Source: an uncultured Photobacterium sp. (GTDB lineage Bacteria > Pseudomonadota > Gammaproteobacteria > Enterobacterales > Vibrionaceae). From it: a stretch of 64,000 bases of DNA. Position 1 is the stretch's first letter. Each line of letters opens with the position of its first letter. Under the pieces are notes generated by a model. The model saw nothing but the letters and a program-made list of their open reading frames with translations, made no database searches and was not told where the DNA came from. Location: positions 1 to 64,000 of the forward strand of contig NZ_CANMZV010000013.1 in the NCBI RefSeq assembly GCF_947502415.1, given 5' to 3'. A program made the translations under genes and the position numbers. Of this stretch, positions 18,747 through 28,273 are shown one piece after another.

Positions 18747-20374
18747 CAGTGTTTCTGCTCCAAAGAACGGTTAACCATCACCAAAGGGATCAGGCCAACA
18801 AAGACCAAGATAATCGCCGGAAGAGCCGCAAGCTCCAGCTGCTCATCAGAGGCAAAGTTAAAAACATAGGTCGCCAATGTTTCGAAGTTAAATGGCCGTA
18901 ACAGCAAAGCAGCGTTAAGCTCTTTCATCGATTCAATAAACACCAGCAGGCCGGCAATCAGGCATCCTCGGCGAATCAGTGGAAGATGCACCCGACGCAG
19001 CATCTGGGTAGAAGCGTAACCCATGGTTTTCGACGCCATATCAAGCGACGGTGGAACCTTGGCTAGGCTACTTTCAATACTACCGATAGCAACAGCAGCA
19101 AACCGGACAACAAATGCGAAAATAATCGCAATCATCGTGCCGGAGAAAAACAGCCCCGGACGGCCAAGACCAAAACTAATCGCAAAATCATTTAACAAGT
19201 GATCGGCACTGGTCAGCGGGATCATCACTCCAATCGCTAATACGGTTCCCGGAACGGCATAACCCAATGATGAAATACGGATCGGCACCAGGGTCGATTT
19301 ACCGCCATCAAGGCGACGGTAAAAATTCACAGTCAGTGCCAGTATCACGGCCAAAACTGCTGCCACCATAGATACCAACAGGCTGTTTAAGCTGTATTGC
19401 TGGAACTCAGGCGTCCAGCTTTCCCAGAAATAATGCCAGGCATAATAACCCAACTGCAGCAACGGCAAGGCGAAGGCAAAACCTACCAGCCCCCAGCACC
19501 AGAGACAGGCCAGCCATTTTTTCACACCCGTCAGGGCATAGCGAATATCATCACCGCGCTCAAATTCCTGCTGAAACAATTTCTGCTTGCGGCGACTAAA
19601 ACGCTCAGCACTGATCAACAGGAAAATCACCATCAGCATGATCGCCGAGATTTTGGCTGCAGCATTAAGGTTAGAATAACCGAGCCAGGTATCATAGACC
19701 GCCGTCGTAAGCGTGTTCACCGCAAAGTAACTGACTGTCCCGAAATCCCCCAGCGCCTCCATGGCCACCAGCGAAAGGCCAACCGCAATAGACGGGCGGG
19801 CCAGCGGCAGCGATATCCGGCGGAAGCTATCCCATGGGGTGCAACGCAGAAGTCGAGCAGACTGAAGCAAACTGACACTCTGCTCCATAAAGGCGGCGCG
19901 CGCCAACAAATAGATATAAGGATAGAGCACCAAAGCCAGTACCAGACAGGCCCCGCCTAAGGTACGGATATCCGGGAACCAGTAATCAGAAACACTTTGC
20001 CAGCCAAAAAAATCACGCAGAAAAATCTGGATCGGGCCAGCGTAGTCAAACCAGTCGGTGTAAATATAACCAATTATATAGCCGGGCATGGCCAGAGGCA
20101 GGACAAGCGCCCATTGCAGGACCTTTTCCCCGGGGATCCGGCACATCGCCATGAGCCAGGCAGCAGGCAAACCAAAGAGCAGGGCCAACAGCATAGTCCC
20201 AACAACCAGCCAGAACGTATTGCTGGTATAAACAGCCATCACCGTGCCCATCAAGTGAGAGAAGACCTCGTCCGACTCTCCCATTGCGGTATAGAAAATG
20301 GCCAGAATAGGCAAAACCAGCAGCAAGGAGAATCCCCAGCCACTGGTTCGCCAGCATATATATTTTTCTTTCAT
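18746..20374 (-). CDS. fbpB: Ferric iron ABC transporter, fused permease
   Basis: 542 aa, about 12 hydrophobic segments in two homologous halves. Each half has an EAA-type coupling loop, EALGDFGTVSYF in the first and ESMKELNAALLLRPF in the second, typical of the FbpB/SfuB/HitB permeases. Forms the inner-membrane channel for iron released by FbpA. Separated from fbpA by 176 bp with a hairpin, suggesting lower expression than the binding protein. Confidence 0.93.
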   Translation of the reverse strand: MKEKYICWRTSGWGFSLLLVLPILAIFYTAMGESDEVFSHLMGTVMAVYTSNTFWLVVGTMLLALLFGLPAAWLMAMCRIPGEKVLQWALVLPLAMPGYIIGYIYTDWFDYAGPIQIFLRDFFGWQSVSDYWFPDIRTLGGACLVLALVLYPYIYLLARAAFMEQSVSLLQSARLLRCTPWDSFRRISLPLARPSIAVGLSLVAMEALGDFGTVSYFAVNTLTTAVYDTWLGYSNLNAAAKISAIMLMVIFLLISAERFSRRKQKLFQQEFERGDDIRYALTGVKKWLACLWCWGLVGFAFALPLLQLGYYAWHYFWESWTPEFQQYSLNSLLVSMVAAVLAVILALTVNFYRRLDGGKSTLVPIRISSLGYAVPGTVLAIGVMIPLTSADHLLNDFAISFGLGRPGLFFSGTMIAIIFAFVVRFAAVAIGSIESSLAKVPPSLDMASKTMGYASTQMLRRVHLPLIRRGCLIAGLLVFIESMKELNAALLLRPFNFETLATYVFNFASDEQLELAALPAIILVFVGLIPLVMVNRSLEQKH

Positions 20375-20516
20375 TGCTTACTACTTAGTACCTTTTGCAA
20401 TAAATTCATGGCATCACTACTCTTGCCTGCACAGCGGTTATCTCACCACTTTCTCCGCCAGCAGAGCAGTTAAGCTCCCACTAGTTATTGGAAAAGATAC
20501 TAAGATCTCAACAAAT

Positions 20517-20539
20517 AAATGGGGCATAACACCCCATTT
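20517..20539 (-). terminator. Hairpin between fbpA and fbpB (partial terminator or processing site)
   Basis: AAATGGGG (20517-20524) and CCCCATTT (20532-20539) form a perfect 8-bp stem just after the fbpA stop. On the minus transcript the tail is ATTTATTTGTT, a weak U tract. Probably allows partial readthrough, giving more FbpA than FbpB/FbpC. Confidence 0.55.
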
Positions 20540-20550
20540 CTTGTAAGAAC

Positions 20551-21564
20551 TTACAGATCAAACTTCACTTCATCCAGTAGCTTGATTGCTGTGCTGTGGT
20601 ACTGTGCCACTTTCTCCAGCGACAGTTTATCTGCCTGGAAATCTCCCCACGATGCGACAAGTTCAGAGCGCTTCACGCCATCTTTAACGGGGTACTCATA
20701 ATTCACTTCAGCATACATCTGCTGCGCTTTATCACCGGTCAAAAATTCCATCAGCTTCTGTGCGTTATCTTTATTTGGCGCATATTTGGCCATAGCCATA
20801 CCACTAACGTTAACGTGGGTACCGTCGGCTTTCTGGCCTGGGAAGTTAATATAAACCGCTTCAGCCCAAGACTTCTGCTTCTCATCATTAACCATTTTGC
20901 CCAAGTAGTAGCTGTTACCGATAGCCAAATCACACAAGCCTTCCTTCACAGCTTTAACCTGCGCACGGTCATTACCCTGAGGCTTGCGTGCCAGGTTAGC
21001 CTTCACACCTTCCAGCCATGTCTTGGCTTCGGCTTCACCGTGGTTGGCAACCATCGAAGAAACCAATGACACATTGTAAGGGTGCTTGCCCGAACGAGTA
21101 CAAATCTTGCCTTTCCATTCCGGCTTAGCAAGATCCGCATAATCAAAGTTCGCCGGTAGGCGACCTACTCGATCACGGGACGAATAAACATTGCGGGAAC
21201 GCAGTGTCAGTGCAAACCACTCATCTGCACTATCACGGAACTGAGCCGGCACATTCTTATCAATTTTTTTGCTATCAACTGACTGCACAAGCTCTTTCTC
21301 TGCCAGCTCCACCAAACGGCTGATGTCCGTCGTCAGGATCACGTCTGCTGGGCTGTATTGGCCTTCCTGCTGTAACTTCTCTGCCAAACCTTTCTTCGCA
21401 AACTTCACGTTTACCTTAATACCGGTTTCTTTAGTGAACTCATTGAACATAGGCTCAACTAAGAAAGGCTGACGGTAGGAGTAAACATTGACTTCTTCAG
21501 CAGCAGTCGCCACTTGAGGAGCCGCCAAACCAACCAAAATTGCTGATGCCAACAGCTTTTTCAT
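20551..21564 (-). CDS. fbpA: Periplasmic ferric iron-binding protein
   Basis: 337 aa. A signal peptide (residues 1 to ~21, MKKLLASAILVGLAAPQVATA) precedes the mature protein, which opens EEVNVYSYRQPFLVEP, typical of FbpA/FutA family binding proteins. The tandem tyrosines that bind Fe(III) are visible in NSYYLGKM. Carries iron across the periplasm to FbpB. First gene of fbpABC, with a Fur box and a TATAAT promoter directly upstream, so expression should rise in iron limitation. Confidence 0.94.
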   Translation of the reverse strand: MKKLLASAILVGLAAPQVATAAEEVNVYSYRQPFLVEPMFNEFTKETGIKVNVKFAKKGLAEKLQQEGQYSPADVILTTDISRLVELAEKELVQSVDSKKIDKNVPAQFRDSADEWFALTLRSRNVYSSRDRVGRLPANFDYADLAKPEWKGKICTRSGKHPYNVSLVSSMVANHGEAEAKTWLEGVKANLARKPQGNDRAQVKAVKEGLCDLAIGNSYYLGKMVNDEKQKSWAEAVYINFPGQKADGTHVNVSGMAMAKYAPNKDNAQKLMEFLTGDKAQQMYAEVNYEYPVKDGVKRSELVASWGDFQADKLSLEKVAQYHSTAIKLLDEVKFDL

Positions 21565-21591
21565 TTATTCATCCCTTAATGCAAAATGTAA

Positions 21592-21606
21592 TGAGAATGT
21601 TTATCA
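21592..21606. promoter_or_regulatory. Fur box upstream of fbpA
   Basis: TGAGAAT-G-TTTATCA matches the 7-1-7 Fur consensus TGATAAT-N-ATTATCA at 12 of 14 positions. It lies 28-42 bp before the fbpA ATG, just downstream of the -10 box, where Fur-Fe2+ would block transcription. Confidence 0.8.
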
Positions 21607-21616
21607 ATATCGAATA

Positions 21617-21644
21617 ATTATACTTTAGCACTTTTGGAAAACAA
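21617..21644 (-). promoter_or_regulatory. Probable fbpA promoter
   Basis: On the minus strand a consensus -10 TATAAT (21617-21622) is preceded at 16 bp by TTGTTT (21639-21644). The -10 is perfect and the -35 weak. The Fur box covers the predicted transcript start region. Confidence 0.6.
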
Positions 21645-21664
21645 TGCTCTCTTACATTTGAAAA

Positions 21665-21697
21665 CAAAAAAAACGCCGCCTATTGGCAGCGTTTTTA
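21665..21697 (-). terminator. Terminator of glnK-amtB
   Basis: AACGC-C-GCC, loop TATT, GGC-A-GCGTT (one mismatch) with eight T residues following on the minus strand. It lies 104 bp after the amtB stop and before the fbpA promoter region, insulating the two operons. Confidence 0.85.
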
Positions 21698-21800
21698 AAA
21701 GTTGTGATCTAAATATATGTTACAAGTTTCGTAACACAACATTAACCAATGAACCACCATTCATATCGCAAATGTTAACTGGCTGAATTTTATCCACTGA

Positions 21801-23036
21801 TTATTTCACACTGACAAATTCAGGATAAGCATCAATACCACAGTCATGCAGATCCATACCCGCCAGTTCTTCTTCTTCCGTCACTCGGATACCCACGGTG
21901 TATTTCAATATTGCCCATACAGCCAGGCTCATACCAAATACCCAGCCAAAGATAACCACTGCGCCCAACAGCTGAACTGCAAATGTTGCATCCACATTGC
22001 TGAACGGTACGACCATCAAGCCAAAGAAACCACAAGTACCGTGTACCGAAATCGCACCAACCGGGTCATCTATCTTCACTTTATCCAGGCCAACGATACT
22101 GAAGACAACCAAGGCACCGGCAATCACACCAATAATGACGGCAGCCATCGGTGACGGAGACAATGGATCCGCTGTAATAGCTACCAACCCAGCCAAGGCA
22201 CCGTTAAGGATCATCGTTAAATCAGCCTTACCCCACGTCGTCTTACAGACTGCCAGAGCTGTAATCGCACCGGCCGCAGCGGCAGCATTCGTATTCAGGA
22301 AGATCTGGCCGACGGCTGTGGCATTCTCAAAATCCGACACCATCAGCTGCGAACCACCGTTAAAGCCGAACCAACCGAACCATAAAATAAAAGTCCCGAG
22401 AGTTGCCAGCGGCATGTTCGAACCAGGAATTGGGTAAATCGCACCATTCTTACCATATTTTCCCTTACGAGCCCCCAGCAACAAAACCCCGGCCAAGGCC
22501 GCTGCAGCACCAGCCATATGAACGATGCCTGAGCCAGCAAAGTCACTGAAACCAGCTTCAGACAGGAAACCACCGCCCCAAGTCCAGTACCCTTCCATCG
22601 GATAGATAAAGGCCGTCAAAATGACTGAGAAAATGAGGAACGACCATAACTTCATTCGCTCGGCTACTGCGCCGGAGACTACCGACATTGCCGTCGCCAC
22701 AAACACAACCTGGAAGAAGAAATCCGACTCCAGAGAATGATCCGCCCCTTCAGCCTGAGTACCAATCAGAGCGCCAAATGACGGCAGCCAACCGCCTTCA
22801 CCATTATCAACATACATGATGTTGTAACCAACAATCAGGTACATGGTGCAGGCAATGGCATAAAGGCACACATTTTTGGTCAGGATTTCAGTGGTATTCT
22901 TCGAGCGCACCAGGCCGGCTTCCAGCATGGCAAACCCCGCCGCCATCCACATAACCAAAGCCCCGGACATCAGAAAGAAGAATGTATCGAGCGCATAACG
23001 TAACTCAGTTACCGTTGTTGATAGTTCCATAGTCAT
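21801..23036 (-). CDS. amtB: Ammonium transporter AmtB
   Basis: 411 aa, about 11 membrane segments, no separate signal peptide seen. The two pore histidines are in GIVHMAGAAAAL and ISVHGTCGFFGL, and the family signature DFAGSGIVH is intact. Conducts ammonium/ammonia across the inner membrane; GlnK blocks the channel when nitrogen is plentiful. It begins 20 bp after glnK, the classical glnK-amtB pair, so it is expressed from the nitrogen-regulated promoter described at 23446. Confidence 0.97.
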   Translation of the reverse strand: MTMELSTTVTELRYALDTFFFLMSGALVMWMAAGFAMLEAGLVRSKNTTEILTKNVCLYAIACTMYLIVGYNIMYVDNGEGGWLPSFGALIGTQAEGADHSLESDFFFQVVFVATAMSVVSGAVAERMKLWSFLIFSVILTAFIYPMEGYWTWGGGFLSEAGFSDFAGSGIVHMAGAAAALAGVLLLGARKGKYGKNGAIYPIPGSNMPLATLGTFILWFGWFGFNGGSQLMVSDFENATAVGQIFLNTNAAAAAGAITALAVCKTTWGKADLTMILNGALAGLVAITADPLSPSPMAAVIIGVIAGALVVFSIVGLDKVKIDDPVGAISVHGTCGFFGLMVVPFSNVDATFAVQLLGAVVIFGWVFGMSLAVWAILKYTVGIRVTEEEELAGMDLHDCGIDAYPEFVSVK

Positions 23037-23056
23037 AACCCCTTCTCGTCCAGTTC

Positions 23057-23428
<372 letters not shown>

Positions 23429-23445
23429 TCACAGTTCTCTAGCAA

Positions 23446-23460
23446 ACAAGCTTTATGCCA
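23446..23460 (-). promoter_or_regulatory. Putative sigma-54 promoter of glnK-amtB
   Basis: On the minus strand, TGGCAT-AAAGC-TTGT has the invariant GG at -24 and the TTG of the -12 element in the right register; the -12 C is T. The predicted start is about 40 nt before the glnK ATG. The NtrC-like site at 23523-23537 would lie near -100. Confidence 0.55.
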
Positions 23461-23514
23461 ATTTTTTAATTACTTTAAATTCAATACAATAGACAAATGA
23501 CAGCGCATAACGAA

Positions 23515-23545
23515 AAAGGGCCGCACCATTTAGGTGCAGCCCTTT
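23515..23545 (-). terminator. yacL terminator whose stem contains an NtrC-like palindrome
   Basis: AAAGGGC-C-GCACC, loop ATTTA, GGTGC-A-GCCCTTT: a 12-bp stem with one mismatch; on the minus strand it runs into TT and lies 44 bp after the yacL stop. The inner part GCACC-N5-GGTGC (23523-23537) also matches the NtrC consensus GCACCANNNTGGTGC in spacing and in all ten arm bases. Confidence 0.8.
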
Positions 23546-23588
23546 CACTTAAAAGAAGCAAATTGTTCTGAATGCGGGAATTTGAAGT

Positions 23589-23957
23589 TTAAAAACGATT
23601 CACAAATGCACGCCAAGCTTGCAGCATCTGCTCCATATCCTCAAAACCGCACAGAGACATACACTCATCATCATAGAAATGCATGTCTTCCTCAAGCTCG
23701 GTTTCATCTTCAGAAAATAGATAATTAGCCTGTACCAAGGCTTCATTGTCCTGCAGGCTGAGCGTCAGATCCTCACCCAACAGACGCCATTCTTTAGTAC
23801 TGCTTTTCAACGCACCAATTTGCGCCAAAACAGTATCGATTTTGGCAAAGTCCTTTCCAACCTCTTCGATCAACCAGCGCCCCAACGCCTCATGGCCCAT
23901 CGAGAAAATGGCATGATAGCTACCGTCCAGGGTATTTTTCTTAAATTCGTAGTCCAT
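23589..23957 (-). CDS. yacL: UPF0231 protein YacL
   Basis: 122 aa from [18 protein letters not shown], which aligns with E. coli YacL; GAGGAT precedes this ATG, and the longer upstream frame is rejected. Acidic cytosolic protein ([20 protein letters not shown] is the most characteristic stretch); function unknown. In E. coli it lies directly beside acnB; here a glycerate kinase has come between them. Confidence 0.9.
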   Translation of the reverse strand: MDYEFKKNTLDGSYHAIFSMGHEALGRWLIEEVGKDFAKIDTVLAQIGALKSSTKEWRLLGEDLTLSLQDNEALVQANYLFSEDETELEEDMHFYDDECMSLCGFEDMEQMLQAWRAFVNRF

Positions 23958-24205
23958 AGCTATCCTCATCATCAATATTCCACGCCCAGCTATCACCAGC
24001 TTGGGACAAATGCCAGCTCAATAGGCAACAGCGCTATCATGGCAGACAACGCTTATCGTTACAGAGCCCGCACATTGTCAGGATTTGCGACAAGAATGCA
24101 ACCCAATGCCACTGCCTTGCGGTAAATTGTCAAACACACCATAGTGAACCACAACCATTCCGTATCAACACCATGGACCAACAATACACCGAGCAGGAAA
24201 AATAC

Positions 24206-25342
24206 ATGAAAATTGTTATTGCGCCCGACTCATATAAAGAGAGCCTGACCGCGATGGAAGTGGCAACGGCTATTGAAGCAGGCTTTCGGCAAATTCTGCC
24301 AGAAGCCGAATATCATAAACTGCCAATGGCTGACGGTGGCGAAGGCACGGTACAATCTCTGGTTGATGCCACCCATGGCACAATTATCAAACACAAGGTT
24401 ACCGGACCGCTAGGTGAGCAGGTTAATGGCTTCTATGGCATTCTGGGTGACGGCAAAACCGCTATCGTTGAGATGGCCGCTGCTTCAGGCCTGCATCTCG
24501 TCGAACCAAAGCAGCGTAATCCACTAAAAACCACCACCTTCGGCACCGGAGAGCTGGTCCAGGCTGCACTGGATAACGGTGTTGAGCACATCATAATCGG
24601 CATCGGCGGCAGCGCAACCAATGACGGGGGGATCGGAATGGCCCAGGCATTGGGTTTCCGCTTCCTGGATGCCAATGATAAAGAGATAGGCTTTGGCGGT
24701 GACGAACTATCACGCCTGGAGACAATCAATACAACCCATGTCGATCCTCGCCTTGCGAAAATAAAACTGGAAGTCGCTTGTGATGTCGATAATCCGCTGT
24801 GCGGTCCCAAAGGGGCATCCCATATATTCGGCCCACAAAAAGGGGCGACACCGGAGATGGTCAAGCAGCTAGATGCCAACCTTGCTCACTACACAAATGT
24901 TATCAAGACACAATTAGGCCGTGATGTAAAAGAAAGAGCTGGAGCTGGTGCCGCAGGTGGCTTAGGAGCCGCTTTTCTAGGCCTGCTTGATGCCAGCCTG
25001 CGACCGGGAATAGAGATTGTGATGGATGCAGTTCACCTGACCGAAATACTCTTTGATGCCGACCTTGTGATCACCGGCGAGGGCCGTATCGACAGCCAGA
25101 CCATCCACGGCAAGACTCCTATCGGAGTGGCCCGTACCGCCAAGAAATTCCAGATTCCGGTGATCGGTATCGCAGGCTGTCTGTCCAATGATTGCAACGT
25201 TGTTTACGACCACGGTATTGATGCCGTGTTCAGCGTCGTTCCCAGAGCAATGGAGCTCAAAGATGCCCTGGATGAAGCCTCCTTCAATGTTGAGATGACA
25301 GCGCGGAATATCGCTGCGATGCTGACGGTCAGTAATAGATAA
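24206..25342 (+). CDS. garK: Glycerate kinase (GarK/GlxK family)
   Basis: 378 aa. Phosphorylates glycerate to a phosphoglycerate, feeding glycerate from glyoxylate or sugar-acid breakdown into glycolysis. The start MKIVIAPDSYKESLTAMEVA, the PMADGGEGT segment, GIGGSATNDGGIGMAQALG and VITGEGRIDSQTIHGKTPIG match the E. coli GarK class. AGGA lies eight bases before ATG 24206; an 11-codon upstream extension is rejected. It stands alone without other glycerate-pathway genes, convergent with acnB. Confidence 0.94.
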   Translation: MKIVIAPDSYKESLTAMEVATAIEAGFRQILPEAEYHKLPMADGGEGTVQSLVDATHGTIIKHKVTGPLGEQVNGFYGILGDGKTAIVEMAAASGLHLVEPKQRNPLKTTTFGTGELVQAALDNGVEHIIIGIGGSATNDGGIGMAQALGFRFLDANDKEIGFGGDELSRLETINTTHVDPRLAKIKLEVACDVDNPLCGPKGASHIFGPQKGATPEMVKQLDANLAHYTNVIKTQLGRDVKERAGAGAAGGLGAAFLGLLDASLRPGIEIVMDAVHLTEILFDADLVITGEGRIDSQTIHGKTPIGVARTAKKFQIPVIGIAGCLSNDCNVVYDHGIDAVFSVVPRAMELKDALDEASFNVEMTARNIAAMLTVSNR

Positions 25343-25404
25343 AGAGTCCGACGTTTCGACGTGTAGACGAGTAAAACAGCATTCGTAGAAATGCGCTGTA
25401 AACT

Positions 25405-25435
25405 AAAAGCCCTCGCAATGCGAGGGCTTTATTAT
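25405..25435. terminator. Bidirectional terminator between garK and acnB
   Basis: AAAGCCCTCGC, loop AAT, GCGAGGGCTTT: a perfect 11-bp stem flanked by A and T runs. Confidence 0.92.
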
Positions 25436-25460
25436 TAGGCATTATTTATCAGGTTCGCAG

Positions 25461-28058
25461 TTAGACTTCCGCCTGAATAATCACGTCACCCGCCTTTTTG
25501 GTGTAGTTTTCCATGCGGTGGAAGTTCAAGTACCGGTAGGTATCAGCAGCCGTCGCATCAATTTGCTTCGCGTACTCCAGATACTCTTCCTTAGTCGGGA
25601 TACGGCCAAGAATAGCGCCAACCGCAGCAAGTTCAGCAGAAGACAAGTAAACATTGGCTCCGGTTCCCAAACGGTTCGGGAAGTTACGGGTTGAAGTCGA
25701 CATAACTGTCGCTTCATTGGCAACACGTGCCTGGTTACCCATACACAGAGAACACCCCGGAGTTTCGATCCGTACCCCTGCGCGGCCAAATATACCGTAG
25801 TAACCTTCTTCTGTTAGCTGATCACGATCCATCTTGGTTGGCGGTGCAACCCACAGGCGGGTATCTAGCTGACCACCGAATTTCTCCAGCAGCTTACCGG
25901 CAGCACGGAAGTGGCCAATATTGGTCATGCACGAACCGATAAAGACTTCATCGATCGCGGTCCCCTGCACATCAGACAGCAAACGTGCATCATCGGGATC
26001 GTTCGGCGCACATAAGATCGGCTCTTTAATTTCCGCCAGATCAATTTCAATTACATGCGCATACTCAGCATCCTTATCCGCTTGCATCAGCTCCGGATTT
26101 GCCACCCACTCTTCCATCGCCGTAATACGACGCTCGATGGTGCGGCGATCGCCATAACCTTCAGCAATCATCCATTTGAGCATTACAATATTCGAGTTCA
26201 GATACTCTGCAATTGATTCTTGTGACAGCTTAACGGTACAGCCCGCCGCACTACGCTCAGCCGATGCATCAGACAGCTCGAAAGCCTGCTCGACAGTCAG
26301 GTGTTCAACCCCTTCGATCTCCAGAACACGACCGGAGAATTCATTGATTTTACCGGCTTTCTCAACCGTTAGCAGGCCTTGCTGAATGGCGTAGTAAGGG
26401 ATAGCATGAACCAGATCTCGAAGGGTGATCCCTTCCTGCATCTCGCCCTTAAAACGAACCAGAATAGATTCAGGCATATCAAGCGGCATCACACCGGTTG
26501 CCGCCGCAAACGCCACCAGACCAGAACCAGCAGGGAAAGAAATGCCCAGCGGGAAACGGGTATGCGAGTCACCGCCCGTACCCACGGTATCCGGCAGCAG
26601 CATACGGTTTAGCCAAGAGTGGATTACACCATCCCCCGGACGAAGCGAAACACCACCACGGTTCATGATGAAATCAGGCAAGGTATGATGGGTATTCACA
26701 TCAATCGGTTTTGGGTAGGCCGAGGTATGACAGAACGACTGCATGGTCAGCTCGGCAGAGAAACCAAGACAAGCCAAATCTTTCAGCTCATCGCGGGTCA
26801 TCGGGCCGGTGGTATCCTGAGAGCCGACCGTCGTCATCTTAGGCTCGCAATATGTTCCTGGGCGAACACCTTCCACACCACACGCTTTACCCACCATCTT
26901 CTGGGCCAGGGTGAAACCCTTGCCGGTATCTTCCACCGCTCCAGGCCGACGGAATACATCTGATGACGGCAGACCCAGTGACTGACGGGCTCGATCGGTC
27001 AGGCCACGACCGATGATCAGTGGGATACGGCCTCCGGCACGAACTTCATCAATCAGGACATCCGTTTTCAGCTCAAAGCTCGATACCAGCTCGTTACTGT
27101 CATGGCGGCGTACTTCGCCTTTAAACGGGTAGACATCAATAACATCCCCCATATTCAAAGCCGTCACATCCACTTCAATTGGCAGTGCACCGGCATCTTC
27201 CATGGTATTAAAGAAAATTGGCGCAATCTTACCACCTAGAACATAACCGCCAGCACGCTTATTCGGCACATGAGGAATGTCATCTCCCATAAACCACAAT
27301 ACAGAGTTCGTCGCCGACTTACGTGAAGAACCGGTACCGACCACATCTCCCACATACACCAACTGATGGCCTTTTTCTTTTAAGGCTTCAATCTGCTTAA
27401 CCGGACCGACGGCACCCCCTTGATCCGGCTCAATACCGTCGCGCTCATTCTTCAACATTGCCAGCGCATGCAGCGGAATATCCGGGCGTGACCAGGCATC
27501 AGGAGCAGGCGAAAGATCATCGGTATTCGTCTCGCCTGTCACTTTAAACACGGTCAGGGTGATCTTTTCAGCCAATTCAGGCTTAGACAGGAACCACTCA
27601 GCATCAGCCCAGGACTGAATAACTTGTTTGGCAAACTCATTACCAGCTTTGGCTTTCTCTTCCACATCATAGAAGGCGTCAAACATTAGCAAAGTGTGAG
27701 AAAGCGCCTCAGCGGCAATCGGAGCAAGTACGGCATCATCAAGAAGGGAGATCAGAGGCTCGATATTATAGCCCCCTTGCATAGTGCCAAGTAGTTCGGC
27801 TGCTTTCTCCTTACTTACAATCGAGGACACCGCTTCGCCTTTAGTCAGAGCAGCCAGGAAACCGGCTTTAACATACGCTGCTTCGTCGACACCTGGTGGA
27901 ATACGATTTTCAAATAGCTCCAGCAGGAAGGCTTCTTCACCCGCGGGGGGGGTCTTCAGGAGATCGACCAAAGCCGCAACCTGCTCGGCATCAAGCGGTT
28001 TGGCTACAACTCCTTCTGCAGCACGTTCTTCGACGTGTTTACGGTAAGCTTCAAGCAC
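25461..28058 (-). CDS. acnB: Aconitate hydratase B
   Basis: 865 aa, full length. The main TCA-cycle aconitase, converting citrate to isocitrate. The N-terminal HEAT-like domain unique to AcnB ([15 protein letters not shown]...) is present. The [4Fe-4S] ligands are seen as [10 protein letters not shown] and GCSLCMGNQ. AcnB apo-protein can also bind mRNA when iron is low in E. coli. It is monocistronic with a 215-bp upstream gap to the patatin gene, in which I identified no clear regulatory site. Confidence 0.98.
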   Translation of the reverse strand: MLEAYRKHVEERAAEGVVAKPLDAEQVAALVDLLKTPPAGEEAFLLELFENRIPPGVDEAAYVKAGFLAALTKGEAVSSIVSKEKAAELLGTMQGGYNIEPLISLLDDAVLAPIAAEALSHTLLMFDAFYDVEEKAKAGNEFAKQVIQSWADAEWFLSKPELAEKITLTVFKVTGETNTDDLSPAPDAWSRPDIPLHALAMLKNERDGIEPDQGGAVGPVKQIEALKEKGHQLVYVGDVVGTGSSRKSATNSVLWFMGDDIPHVPNKRAGGYVLGGKIAPIFFNTMEDAGALPIEVDVTALNMGDVIDVYPFKGEVRRHDSNELVSSFELKTDVLIDEVRAGGRIPLIIGRGLTDRARQSLGLPSSDVFRRPGAVEDTGKGFTLAQKMVGKACGVEGVRPGTYCEPKMTTVGSQDTTGPMTRDELKDLACLGFSAELTMQSFCHTSAYPKPIDVNTHHTLPDFIMNRGGVSLRPGDGVIHSWLNRMLLPDTVGTGGDSHTRFPLGISFPAGSGLVAFAAATGVMPLDMPESILVRFKGEMQEGITLRDLVHAIPYYAIQQGLLTVEKAGKINEFSGRVLEIEGVEHLTVEQAFELSDASAERSAAGCTVKLSQESIAEYLNSNIVMLKWMIAEGYGDRRTIERRITAMEEWVANPELMQADKDAEYAHVIEIDLAEIKEPILCAPNDPDDARLLSDVQGTAIDEVFIGSCMTNIGHFRAAGKLLEKFGGQLDTRLWVAPPTKMDRDQLTEEGYYGIFGRAGVRIETPGCSLCMGNQARVANEATVMSTSTRNFPNRLGTGANVYLSSAELAAVGAILGRIPTKEEYLEYAKQIDATAADTYRYLNFHRMENYTKKAGDVIIQAEV

Positions 28059-28273
28059 GACATATTCCTCTTATTTCGGTTTAGCCTTAATAGCTAAACA
28101 TCCTTGGAAGTGATTGATCTCCTCTACTCCCCCTCGTCATGAAAAACACCCTGACTAAGAGCTAAGTACATATAGAAGAGACCAAAACCGTTCAATCAGC
28201 ATATCAGTTTTAACTTAAAATTAAAATCCACCCTTATTTTTCAACATTCTTACTTCACGCATTATTATTAGAA

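Noticed and set aside
23446..23464. Alternative reading of the glnK sigma-54 element using TTTGC four bases further on as the -12
   Set aside because: GG to GC spacing would be 14 instead of 10; the TTGT reading in correct register was kept with reduced confidence.
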